Shown: one piece after another, positions 1-10,595 of the stretch | Position numbering within the stretch: position 1 is the first letter of the stretch | How the letters are laid out: each line of letters starts with the position of its first letter | DNA from: Gnetum montanum | Lineage: Eukaryota; Streptophyta; Gnetopsida; Gnetales; Gnetaceae | Length of the DNA: 53,684 bases | NCBI GenBank assembly: GCA_015680685.1 | Contig: MNCI01038233.1 | Location: forward strand, 1-53,684 | Direction: 5' to 3' | The notes under the pieces: generated by a model | Told to the model about the DNA's origin: nothing | Database searches by the model: none | What the model saw: only the letters and a program-made list of their open reading frames with translations | Position numbers and translations under genes: made by a program

Positions 1-101
1 TATCTAGGTGCCACAACTAGTCCATCTGCGGAGCTCGACCGGATCACGCGTGCGACGCTCGTTTCGTATGGGTGAGTGTAGGGGTACCTCGCCACTCATC
101 A
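1..101 (+). mobile_element. 3' end of an Athila-like LTR (partial, plus orientation)
   Basis: The reverse complement of this stretch matches the ends of the LTRs at 46050, 47249 and 53379: the terminal CATCA, the segment around 'ggggtacctcgcc', and the segment around 'ctcgaccggatcacgcg'. It ends at 101 with CATCA and is not followed by a tRNA-Asp primer site, so it is either a solo LTR or the 3' LTR of a plus-strand element lying to the left. Many CpG sites survive, so it looks younger than the copies at 673 and 16900. Confidence 0.75.
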
Positions 102-672
102 CTAATAAACAAATACCTTAACAAAGCCTAACCTCTATTCAAGCATTTATGTTTATGTTCAAATCTAAGCCTTACAACATAAGAAATAAATACTTTACCA
201 TCATTCCAAATAACAATCCTTATACTTAAACTCATAATTAAAAGATAGCACCAATCCAAATATAAAAAAAATCTCATGATATCCTTGAGCTATTTATTAG
301 GCTAAAATTAAGTTAAGTTGAATGAAACACAAGGTTTATATTATTTTTTTATTTAGAAAATAATTTATAATTATTCTTTTATTGTACAAAGAAAGGTAAA
401 ACTGGTTATATATTTTAAAGTCAAAAAATGGATTTTAGTGAATTTTGTTTAGCTTAATATCTCTTATTTATGAAATTTATGCCAACATGAAAATCTTGCT
501 TAGCATACAAGGAAAATTTTAAAAATGTTTGCTTCATCATATAAGGAATAAGTTGATGCTCTTCAAAAATAATAGAGAAGTGGGTGCATGGAAATCAATT
601 ATTAAGAAAATCATTTAGGACTTTAAATAAGCTTTTTACTATGAAAACGTGAGTTATCATAAGAAGGATTAG
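102..672. other. AT-rich flank, no gene recognised
   Basis: Low-complexity AT-rich DNA between the LTR end at 101 and the LTR start at 673. I see no coding stretch, RNA gene or known repeat in it. Confidence 0.5.
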
Positions 673-1540
673 TGATGAGTAGTAGGTATTTCCTACACCC
701 AACCATATGAAATATTAGCATGTATGCATGATCCAGTCAAATTCTATAGACTTATTTACCTAAGTGGCTGATATTCCTAGATGGTGAATTATGTAGTTGT
801 GAGTTGTTATCTTCCCAATTGACACTTGTATGAATCTATGTATACGGTTAAGTATGGTTGAGGCATAAGCCATTTATTTTTATGATTAAGTGAATAAAGA
901 TTTAATATTTAAATCAACTAATTAATTAACTAATTCATTAGCTAACTAGCCCAACGTCGACTATTCGTTCCTACTTTCCATATACATCTTGAACATATAT
1001 TAACTCTACTAGGTTACCAAGTATATACTACGAGGTGTACCAAGTATTCACTGCTGGGATGACCAAGAACTAATATATTGTGCTTAAAGTGAACAAACTT
1101 ATGTTGCTTATGAACTATAATATTAATGGATTAATAATAGGAAAGTAAAATGCATATAAAGTAAAATATTAAAAAGTAAAGTTATGCTAGTTGAAGTGAT
1201 GCAATCAATAGAAAAAATATTGATTTTATTTCTATTCATACAAAATATATCTAGGTATAGATGTAATTGAGTAAAATGCCATACAATCACTTGAATCCAT
1301 GTTGTGGGCACTTAGAGAAAAAATATTCTAACTTCTATGTAAAGATACTATAAGAGTTTGGCTAGGCTATGTCTAATAGATGTCATAAATGCGAGGGTTG
1401 TATGCATTTATGTAGGCAATTCTTACATCAACATTGATGCACGTGTATCAACATATATTAGGATACATTGACAAGGCTACATGGATGAGGCTCCATCAAC
1501 AGGCATGTGTTGACATAGTCATCTAATTGATGCTTCATCA
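673..1540 (-). repeat. 3' LTR of element E
   Basis: Starts TGATGAGTAG and ends CTTCATCA (plus-strand view), giving the TGATG...CATCA inverted ends of this family. It aligns along its length with 28950-29855. A TATA-like sequence (minus strand, near 1405-1416) lies beside a cluster of TTGATGC/GCATCAA-type motifs at about 1430-1538, which is the U3 end. Confidence 0.8.
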
Positions 1541-1550
1541 TACCTATATG
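1541..1550 (-). other. Polypurine tract of element E (decayed)
   Basis: The minus-strand sequence CATATAGGTA directly abuts the LTR start. It matches in position CATGGGGGTA in elements A and B and CATGAGGGTA in C, the priming site for plus-strand DNA synthesis. Confidence 0.6.
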
Positions 1551-1739
1551 ACTAATTAAAAACTCATCCTCAAGTGAACAAAATTAGGATGAGTTTCTTA
1601 CAAAATTTAGAGAAGTATGAAACTTTATTGACTGACTAACTAACTAACTCTAACCAACTCTTAGTGTTATATTATAGGGAATAAAAAATGAATACAAATT
1701 ATTAAAAAAATTAGATACTTAGAAAAAATTAGCATGCAT

Positions 1740-2318
1740 CTATTGAATAGACAAAGGCATGATGAAGTCTCATATGGTGCCTAGAGGTAGAGGCTCTTGT
1801 GAATCTTATAGTCCTTCATTGCATCCTAGTGCTACTAGAGATTGAGGCTCCCTTGTTGATGCTACCACTACTATTAGAAGTTTGAAGGAATCTATTAGTG
1901 CCTTCATTTTCTCCTTCTTACTTCATGGGTCATAGATAGTCTAGGCTACTTCAGCTAGATTAGCCAATGTAGGGATGTTCCATAGGTATGTCAACGAAGG
2001 AAACAACTCCTTTACATTGACGAACGAGGCTACAAATGTTTGACATTCAACATCAAATGTCTTAACAAGGTTTTATAGCTCATGGTATTCATTCATCCTC
2101 CTCACCAAGTTATCAGTAATAGTTCATTAATCTATGAATATTCTTTTCAGAACTTCAAGCTTGGTGTTGGATGTCTTTAACTTTTGTTTTGTATCTTTGT
2201 GAAGCTTGAACTCCATCTTATAAAGGAAGTAGAGGAGAGTAACTTGCTTTTTCAATTCACTTTTTTGCCTCTGTACTGTCAACATTCCAAGGTTTACATA
2301 ATAGAGGTTGGCAAGCTT
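1740..2318 (-). pseudogene. Extra ORF of element E, 3' half (coiled-coil-like)
   Basis: Read on the minus strand, this continues the ORF that begins at 10595 and is cut by insertion of element G. About 190 codons remain with several stops. The first part, after the junction, is rich in K, E, L and Q with heptad-like spacing (for example KSELKKQVTLLY, FKLHKDTKQKLK) and looks like a coiled coil. It ends at a stop at 1740-1742, about 190 bases before the polypurine tract. Its place between integrase and the 3' LTR is where Athila elements carry an env-like ORF. I cannot assign a function. Confidence 0.5.
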
Positions 2319-3408
2319 TATGGACCTTATGGTTTTGGTATGTCAAAATATTAAGAAAAAGGAAAAATAAGTTTGTTTTCTTATCTATGTGATTGTTGTG
2401 CTTGCAGGACAAGAACTCGGATTAGGCAAAGCTATGGACAAGAAAAAAAGGATTCATCGTTCAAAGAAAGATGTCTCTGGGAAGTAGCAAATGTCTTAGT
2501 AGATTTGAGATGAACTCAGAGAAAATTTAGAAAGACATCTTTAAAAACATCAAGACATCTTTCCCTACCAAAGACATCTTTCATGAGGTAAAGATGTTTT
2601 TATAGATGTATATCAAACAAAGAAAGTTGTCTTCCATTGAGCAAAGACATCTTCTAGGATGGATACTTTAGAAATATGTCTTTTAGAAAATAGAGACATC
2701 TTCCTAGAGTTGAAGGAAAATTTATAGAGACATCTCAAATGTAAGAAAGATGTCTCCCATGATCATTACTAACTGTTAGCTAGTTGTTGCATGAGTTTCA
2801 AGAAGGATTTAGTAATATGGTAGCTATAAGAAGACTTCATGTGCATTGGGAAATATGCAAGCATTATTGTATTCATTGTCCAATCATTTATAATCATTGA
2901 ATTCTTTGTTGCTCTTTGTTGTCTTATAATTTTTGGATTGTAAAGTGTGTTATGCCTAATTGTACAAGGATCAGTAAATTGAGTTGCAATCTTTCCTTAT
3001 AATTCTTGTTCTTGTTGCCCTGTGAGGTTGAGCTCCTTAAGCTTGTCAGGATCCTACAAGATTGAGTTGTTGGTGCTATAGTACAACACTCTGGTGCAAA
3101 GCTCAAGATTGTAAACATTGTGGAAGTCTTGAAACCACATTTCCAAGATTGATGGGACATTGTGAGGTTGAGTGATTGGTGCTATGATACAATACTTCAA
3201 AGCAAGGCTTGATGACTGTACAAGGTGTGGTCCCTTCAACCACATTTTGAGAGTCAAAGTCCAAAGGTGTGCTTATGATCTACCCTTTGAGTGTGGAGTA
3301 CCCAAGTTGGAGAAACACATAAATTCATGTGTGTGCTTTGTTTTATAAAGGTTCAATTTGGGAAATTTATTCATCCACTCCCCCCCACCTTCTAAGTTCA
3401 ATGATTCA
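2319..3408 (+). repeat. 5' LTR of element G
   Basis: Begins TATGGACC (probably from TGTGGACC) and ends GATTCA. It matches 7531-8601 throughout. U3 holds about a dozen copies of AAGACATCTT/AAGATGTCTT-like motifs between 2445 and 2755, followed by a TATA-like sequence GCTATAAGAAG at 2823-2832. Confidence 0.8.
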
Positions 3409-3412
3409 CAAG

Positions 3413-3424
3413 TGGCATTGAAGC
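3413..3424 (+). other. Primer-binding site of element G (tRNA-iMet type, decayed)
   Basis: TGGCATTGAAGC resembles the usual plant Copia site TGGTATCAGAGC, four bases after the LTR end. It is followed by TTGGTAC, a common continuation in plant Copia elements. Confidence 0.55.
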
Positions 3425-3464
3425 TTGGTACTCTTTGTTTCATCATCAACTTCAAGAGTGAACA

Positions 3465-5060
3465 ATGGAGGGGACATCTTACACAAATCCACCCATGTTG
3501 GATGGCTTCAAATTCATCTATTAGAAAGATAGAATGTAATGCTTATTCAAAATCATAGATTTTAAAGTTAGGGAATCAATATTGAAAGGCTATGATCCAC
3601 CTATTGATGGCATCATTGACATCATCAAGCATCATCAAGCCATGCAACAAATGGCCTCAAGAGGAAAAGAATAAGTTCATGTTTAATTCAAAAGCAAAAA
3701 AAAAAAATTATATTGTGCATTGAATAAATCTAAATTCAATAGGGTAGCAAGATGTAAAATGGCCAAAAAAATTTGACAAACTTTAGAAGTGACTTATGAA
3801 GGAACCTCTATTGTTAAGCAATAGAAATTGTTAGTTTTGCAAAGTGAATATGATAAACTCAAAATGTGAGGAAGTGAGAAAATCAAGGATTATTTTTCTA
3901 GAGCTAATGATTTTTTTGTAGCCATTAGAGGAATAAGGAAAGCCTTGCCTAAAAGTAATGTCACCATCAAAATGATCAGAACTCTACAACCAAAGTTTAG
4001 GCCTAAGGTCACAATGATGGAAGAAATAATAGACTTCTCAACCTTAAAATTTGAAGAGCTTCAAAGTGCTCTCATCACTTATGAAATGAATCTCATAAGT
4101 GAAGGAGTTATTCAAGAAAAGCTCATTACCTTAAAGACTACTTCAAAGAAGAAGGAACTCAATGAGCATGAAGAGGGTAGTGAAGATGACATTTCCTTTT
4201 ACACTAAAAAGCTATAACGACTAAATGCTAGGAAGAACAAAGGAGCACATCCAAAAAGATTCAATCAACCTAAAGGTAAAGAAAGAGGTAAGAACTTTTT
4301 AAACTCTAATTTATATTTTTCTTCTATAAAGTGTTGGATGTATAGAGGTAGAGGCTATGTAGCCTTTGAATGTCCTAGTAGCCTCCAAATGTAATATAAG
4401 AACAAATCCCTTGAAGAAGAAAAGAATATCAACTTTTATACAAGTTGGAATGATGGGGAATAGAGTGAATAAGAAGTGGAGGTTGATGCAAAAAATTATT
4501 AGCTCATATCCATGGCTCTTCCTAATGGTGGTTCATTAGATGATGAACTAAATGATGATGAGAGGTTCTTGGATAAGGAAGAAGCCTACAAGACAAAAGT
4601 GAACTTGGATGCTACCACCAAGAAGAGGAACCTTCATCTCATCTAAATGAACCATCAAGGAACAAGGAATCTACATTAAGGGAAGCTTCTGTCCAACATA
4701 AAACTCCTCAAAGGTTTGGTATTTCTAATTATTTTTCCAATAGGAGAATTAGATGTTATTATTGTAACAAGATTGAGCATAAATAATGGGAGTTCAATCT
4801 AAAGCTTTATCATATGAGGACATGGACATATCATAAGACTCCTTGGTTTTATCAAAGTGCACTAAGAAAGGGGTTTATGCAGGATCACAAAGAAGATTTG
4901 AAGTCAGCCCAAAGGACCAAAGCTGTAAAAAGGAAATGGAGAATTAAATAGGACTGACAGCACTAGGATACTTTCCATAAAAAATTTGTAAGAGGAATTC
5001 ATGCATTGGATATTGGAAAAGTTCAATTCAATGGAGATTCCTCAAAAGAGAAACACATTC
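3465..5060 (+). pseudogene. Copia-type Gag (UBN2 family) with decayed zinc knuckles
   Basis: Starts at ATG 3465, soon after the primer site. The product would coat and package element RNA. Across stops one can read the order typical of Copia Gag: YEGTSIVKQ near 3800, IKDYFSRAND near 3880, a stretch ending FRPKVTMMEEIIDFSTL and FEELQSALITYE (open at 3945-4217), then a zinc-knuckle remnant CWMYRGRGYVAFECP near 4330 in which the His and one Cys are changed. A second Cys-rich stretch (CYYCNK) follows near 4756, and an acidic segment lies between them. No protease or integrase follows, which is unusual for an intact Copia element. Confidence 0.65.
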
Positions 5061-5187
5061 TTTAGCTCTTTAGACACCATCATCTTCTGAAAGCATGAGA
5101 GGTAGGTAGAGGTAAGTTTTCTTTTTGTTTTTGATGTTTAATTGAGACTATAAATCAATGGTAGTCTTCCACAACCCCATCTTGAAT

Positions 5188-5360
5188 TTTGAAGAAAGAC
5201 ACCTTTCAAAAGTGAAATATGTCTTTGCCAAGACATCTTTGATAGAATAGAGCCATCTCTCTAAGTTTTTTTTGTTGTGGGAATGACGTCTTCGATAAAT
5301 GAAATATGTCTAATGTATCTTTTACATGTGAGAAAGATGCCCTCCTATCAAAAAAGACAT
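5188..5360 (+). repeat. Internal cluster of AAGATGTCTT-type motifs in element G
   Basis: Between gag and the second ORF lie several copies of the motif that fills the U3 of this element (for example CCAAGACATCTTTG near 5237, AGAAAGATGCC near 5331, AAAGACATCTTA near 5353) and one copy that still has the central CpG, TGACGTCTTCG near 5283. It may be a fragment of a third LTR or an independent array. Confidence 0.55.
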
Positions 5361-5489
5361 CTTATTTTTGTTCAAAACCCTCATTTACTTGTAGTTATAA
5401 AAGATAAAACTTCCATTTTTGTTGTATTCTTCCATAGAGATCCCACAGAGATGACTAAGGCTTCATCATTTATAATGATTTTGGCATAG

Positions 5490-7170
5490 ATGGCCCACAA
5501 GAAGATTGGTATGTCTAGAAATCCTTCCAAGAAATTTGAAAGAGGAAGTTCTAGTAGTGCACCACCCTCATACACTCCTTAATTTCAAAGTATAGATAGT
5601 TGGCATAGGTTTGAAACTACAAAAACCACTAGTATTATTTCTAAGTGTTCTCTTAATTCCCCTTTGCATAGACAACAAGCTTTATTGGATTATTTTAAGC
5701 TTGTGAACTAGAGTACATTTATTTCCATGAATTTTCGTATGCTTGAAGTGTTAATTTGAGAATTCTACTATAACATTGTTATTTCTGATGCTATTCTGGG
5801 GGCTTTTACATCCACTATTGGTGGGATTGTTGTTGAAGTATCTACTCTAATTATTAGTGCACTTCTAGGTATTTCTACTCTTGATGTCTTCCAAGTTATT
5901 ATAGAGTATATGCATGACATTCACACAATGGTATTATGCCCATAGCTCATTATGATTCTATGATGTATTGTTTGGGAGAGATATGTCTTTTGATTTGGAT
6001 CACATTGAGCAGAGAAAGAACACTTCAAATGGCTCCACCTTGTCACTTATTATTTTGTATAATATAATGATGAAGGGAGGAAGTTATAATTATTTGTTGC
6101 TAGCCAAGGGCTATGTACTATATTGTTTGCTTACAAGGTTGTCATTAGATCTAGGGCACACTCCTTGCAGAGACATTCTAAGCCTCTATGCCTAGGAGAA
6201 AATCCTTGGGCATCCTTACCTTATCAGCATGTTGATTTGTTAGAAGGATGTACCTATTCCAGAGTTGCCTTTCTTTAAAGGAAAGTGGAGTCTTGGTGAG
6301 TATGCAAAGAAGAGGAATTCTTCTCATACAGAAGTAGCAAGACCTAGCAATAGATTTTTAAAACAAAAGAAGGAGGCCTCACCATAGTTGAGAAGATAAA
6401 AATCTTCTAGAGCTTAGATTACTTCTTCTCTAAAGAGGATATTTAGACCCATTTTTTGAGCCAATTGGAAGCTTGGAAGGAACCTCTCTTACTTGCCGAA
6501 AAGCTTAGATGAGGTTGTGATTCCTCCTTTCTCCAATGGGTAAGTATTTGAGGAGGTCATCACATCTCCTATCTCTAACAACAACTAGGATGCTCTTGTT
6601 CCTCCATGTCATTCTTCAATAGTAGGCCCCTCATGCACTTACAACTTAGGAATGAAGTTAGATTTTGAGCTACAAACATTGCTAGCTAGTATTTAGGGGG
6701 AGCACCATGCTTCCATGTAGTAGTTGGAGCATCATGTTCCAATCCCTCCTACTTCCATTACTCCATATCATGCTAATGCTTCTAGGTCTTTTGAGTAATG
6801 AGTTATGGAGAGCATCATTGGGACCATGTTCTAATGGATCCCAGTTTAGCAATCACCAACTTAATTAGCTCCACCAGCTTCCTCTCAATTTTGAGTGAAG
6901 CTTCATCCTAGATGGGCTCCAGTGCAACAAGTTGAGTCCTTAAATAAGGACACTTAGAAAACCAGTCGTCCTAGCACCAATAGTGATGATGATTAGGAGG
7001 AGACTTATCATCCATCTCAAGTAGTGGTGGATTCTAAATTTTCGAATGCTATCAAGGTTATTAATTGAGACCTCAAAAAGTTAGTTTTTCTCCCCTCTTG
7101 GTGATCAACAAGGACAAGACATTTTATGGCTTTCACATACGTGATTTTAGGATTTTGCACATATGTGATT
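5490..7170 (+). pseudogene. Second ORF of element G, resembling plant Transposase_32 / plant mobile domain proteins
   Basis: Begins at ATG 5490 (MAHKKIGMSRNPSKK) and runs with many stops to about 7100-7170. The stretch EFYYNIVISDAILGAFTSTI, then a GG and an IISALLGIS-like segment (about 5755-5880), follows the pattern of plant 'putative plant transposon protein' domains (REFY...VRG...INRLLG). A second part at about 6005-6185 (STLSLIILYNIMMKGGSYNY) matches the later helical part of that family. The N-terminus is basic and Ser-rich; the C-terminal third is low complexity. These domains often ride inside plant retroelements with no known role. Assignment is from memory of the family pattern. Confidence 0.5.
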
Positions 7171-7516
7171 AATCTATGAATAGTTGTACTCTGAGATTCT
7201 TATGGATAGTTTTATGTAAAAACTTTTACAGATAGTTATGGATATATGGTATGCTTTCTAGTTATCTTTGTGTGGTCTATTGATTTTTATTTCACCTATT
7301 TTACTTGACTCATGTCCTATTGATCCTCCACGCTTATCCTAATCCTTGGATGCCATAGGACTTTATATGTCTTTATGCTTTTCTTAGAATATCTTTTATG
7401 ATAATTGTGTATATATATTGATATATATTTATAGGTTTTACCTTTTTGGTTATGTCCAGAAAGGTGGAGAAGTATTGTGCAAGGCTAACCCATTTTCTTA
7501 AGTTTTTGGCATTACT

Positions 7517-7530
7517 AAAAAGGTGGAGAT
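7517..7530 (+). other. Polypurine tract of element G
   Basis: AAAAAGGTGGAGAT directly precedes the 3' LTR. It is nearly the standard plant Copia tract (AAGTGGGAGATT before TG). Confidence 0.75.
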
Positions 7531-8601
7531 TATGGACCATATGGTTTTGGTATGTCAAAATATTAAGAAAAATGAAAAAGAAGTTTGTTTACTTGTCTAT
7601 GTGATTGTTGTGCTTGTAGGACAAGAACTTGAATTGGGCAAGGCTATGGACAAGAGATGAAGGATTCATCATACAAAGGAAGATGAAGAAAGATATCTCT
7701 AGGAAGCAATAAACATCTTGGCAAATTTGGGGTGAACTTAGAGAAAATTCAAAAAGATGTACTAAAAAACAATAAGATGTATTTCCCCAGCCAAAGATGT
7801 CTTTCATGAGGCAAAGACATCTTTACAAAATGTACACCAAATATAGAAAGATGTCTTCTAGGATGGAGACATCAGAAAGATGTCTATTAGGAAACAAAGA
7901 TGTCTTCCCAGAATGAAAGGCAAATTTAGAGAGACTTCTTAGATGTGGGAAAGACATCTTCCATGACCATTAGTGATTGTTAGCTAGTCATTGCATGAGT
8001 TTTAAGAAGGATTTAGCAACATGGTAGCTATAAGAAGACTACATGTGCATTGGGAAATTTGCAAGCACTGTTGTATTCATTGTACAATCATTTGTAATTA
8101 TTAAATTCTTTGTTTCTCTTCATTGTGTTATCATTTTTGGATTGTAAAGTGTGTTGTACCTAATTGTACAAGGATCAACAAATCGAGTTGCAATCTTTCC
8201 TTGTAATTCTTGTTCTTGTTGCCCTATAGGTTAAGTTCCTTGAGGTTTTTGGGATCCTATAGGATTGAGTTGTTGGTGCTATAGTATAGTATTCTAGTAC
8301 AAAGCCCAAGATTATAAAGGTTGTAAAAGCCTTGAAACCACATTTCCAAGCCATATAGGACCTTGTGGGGTTAAGTGATTGGTGATGTGGTACAACACTC
8401 TAGAGAGGTGCTTGATGACTATACATGGTGTGGTCCATTCAACCACATTTTGAGAGCAACAAAGTTTGGAGGTGTGCTTGTGATCTACCCTTTGAGTGTG
8501 AAGTACCCGAGTTGGAGAACCATGTAAATTTGTGTGTGTGCTTTATTTTATAAAGGTTCGATCCCCCCCCCCCCCCAACTCTTTCTAAGTTCAACAATCC
8601 A
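7531..8601 (+). repeat. 3' LTR of element G
   Basis: Aligned with 2319-3408 from TATGGACC to AATCCA. A run of 14 C at 8563-8576 is expanded compared with the other LTR. The U3 motif array is also present (about 7660-7960). Confidence 0.8.
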
Positions 8602-10595
8602 TACCGCCCTCCTCAAATGTAAGTTTATGTTAGCAAGCTACTTATGTTGTTGTTAGATATAGTAGATCATTTGGTTCTTTTGTTACTTAGCATTTCATAG
8701 GTAATGGTTGTCTCTAGTGAGAACCTAGTTTTCCTTATGAACTACTAATACGTCCTTGTCAATGTTGTTTACCATGGTCTCTAATATAAACATGTTGAAG
8801 ATCACCATATCCTTTGCATTCGTGGCCTCATAATGCTTTTCTTGAACTTATTGGAAAGCTTCATCTTTTGTTAGCTTAGGCCATAGAATGGTAGGATTGC
8901 AGAGATGAGCTTGTAGTTTTGCAACTTTGATGGCCAATCATTGATTGATCATGGTGACCTTCTCAAGTTACACATTAGCAACTAGCAACTTGAACCTTAT
9001 CTCTATCAAGTATAATTGGTTGGCTATGATGTCATTTGGATGATTAAAGATCTCTAGAAGTAGTTGTCTAGATTTCACTAGTCATTCTAACACTTCTTCA
9101 TGTTGGACAACACTAATCCAGTCACTTCATACGCTTGCTAATGCATGGATATCTACCATGATAGTAATATCTGATACTAATGTAGCTAGAGCATTAAGGA
9201 CTTTTGCAACTCTATCATCCATCATCTTTGTTGGTATCTCTTGGTCCTTATGTAGTATTATTAAGATTGTTGTCCCTTCTCCTTTCTCCAACATGATAGA
9301 GAAGGTTGCTATATTTCACAAAATTTTAGGAAATACTTATCTAGAAATGGACATAGTAACCTCTCTAATACTTGAATTAGGTCTAAAGAGTGCCTAGTTT
9401 CATTGTGCAAAGAATAGTGGTGTTGTCACATTGTCTAGCTAGCTAATGGTCCTTGCAACCTCATTCAAATGTCTACTAGCTAGAGTATACACATATTTCT
9501 CCACTACTTGCAAATCCTTATTGCTATTGCAACTATTGCTCCTAAATTTTCCTATGGTACTAAGTAGCTGTAAGCATTTCTAGTGTTGTTTCTAGGGCTA
9601 TAGGTGATGGTGGTGGTGGTGGCTACTCCTCTTCCTGAAGCTATGCATCAACTTTATCCTTCATCATCTCCTACCATGATGCAGGAGAAGCATTCTAGAT
9701 CATATCATTGGAATAGCAGGCTATTCTTTCCCTTTTGTATAATTTTTAGATTAATCATGTGAAAGGGAGTGTCTTCCTACCCTTCTTATTTTTCTTAAAA
9801 TACTTTTCAATTTCTAGGAAGATAAGATGGAATAGGATGACAGGGAATTTTCCATTTAGAGCTGCACATGCCCTAGTAGAGAAGGCTATTTGCTTACTTG
9901 GCCTAATAATTAGATTTAGGTGATAGGCTGTAATCTTAAAGTAAGCTCTCTTCACATTCTTCAAGGTACCATACTCCTTATGATCCATTCCATAGCACCA
10001 TTGGATCCATTTTTTCTTTTCTTCAAAGTCTACCTATGTGGAAATCTCTACAAGCTTTGTCCTAGTGTTAGACAAATCAAGAACTTCAGCAATGGGTTCA
10101 ATCAAGTAGGAGATGATGATGTCTTTAATCTTCACTAATGCATCTCCTTGTTAGTTATTCTAAAACAAAGAGGTCTTCCCCATGCATCATTCTCCACTAT
10201 TGAAGAGAATGGGCTATAGAGGAGACCCATGCAACTACATCTGGACCTTCTCTGGTGCCAACTCCAAGAAGGATCCAAAGTTCAACTCTTACAAGATAGA
10301 ACTTTGAACTCCCTTGGTTTTGATCTTCTCCAAGCAGTATTTCATGCATGTGACCCCTAAGTTAAATTTTGGTCTTAAAGCCTCATCTTGCTTGTATTTT
10401 TCCATTTCTATAGTAGAAATCTACCAAACAGATTCCACCTCAAGCTCCTCCAAAATAGGCCTAATAGCATGCATAATCTCAATTGCATGCTTATATCATT
10501 ATTTTTTATGGTTGTTGTTGGTTCATTCCTCCTCAGGATCACTTTTCTTTGGGTTACGATGATCCTCCCACTTGTGGTCCTCTTTTGGGTGCCAT
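8602..10595 (-). pseudogene. Extra ORF of element E, 5' half (env position, function unknown)
   Basis: The minus strand begins MAPKRGPQVGGSS at ATG 10595, a basic Ser/Gly start like other plant retroelement ORFs. The longest open part is 9755-9988 (motifs MDHKEYGTLKNVKRAYFKI, KFPVILFHLIFLEIEKYF, KKGRKTLPFT), followed by a Glu/Gln and poly-Pro segment near 9600-9650. With 1740-2318 the ancestral frame would be about 850 codons. Part of it recalls the C-terminal half of Transposase_32-type proteins, but I cannot confirm this. It lies downstream of integrase, where Athila elements carry env-like genes; I see no clear signal peptide or membrane span. Elements C and B have nothing comparable here. 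Confidence 0.45.

Larger units (their letters stand above)
2319..8601 (+). mobile_element. Copia-type non-autonomous LTR element G
   Basis: Two direct LTRs of about 1.08 kb (2319-3408 and 7531-8601) flank a plus-strand interior with a tRNA-iMet-type primer site, a Copia-type gag, a second ORF and a polypurine tract. I find no protease, integrase or reverse transcriptase, so it probably moved using enzymes of another element. The expected 5-bp duplication is not clear: the left flank is AGCTT, the right flank TACCG, although GCAAGCT occurs both before the left LTR (2311-2317) and 25-30 bases after the right one. It lies inside the extra ORF of element E in opposite orientation. Confidence 0.75.
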
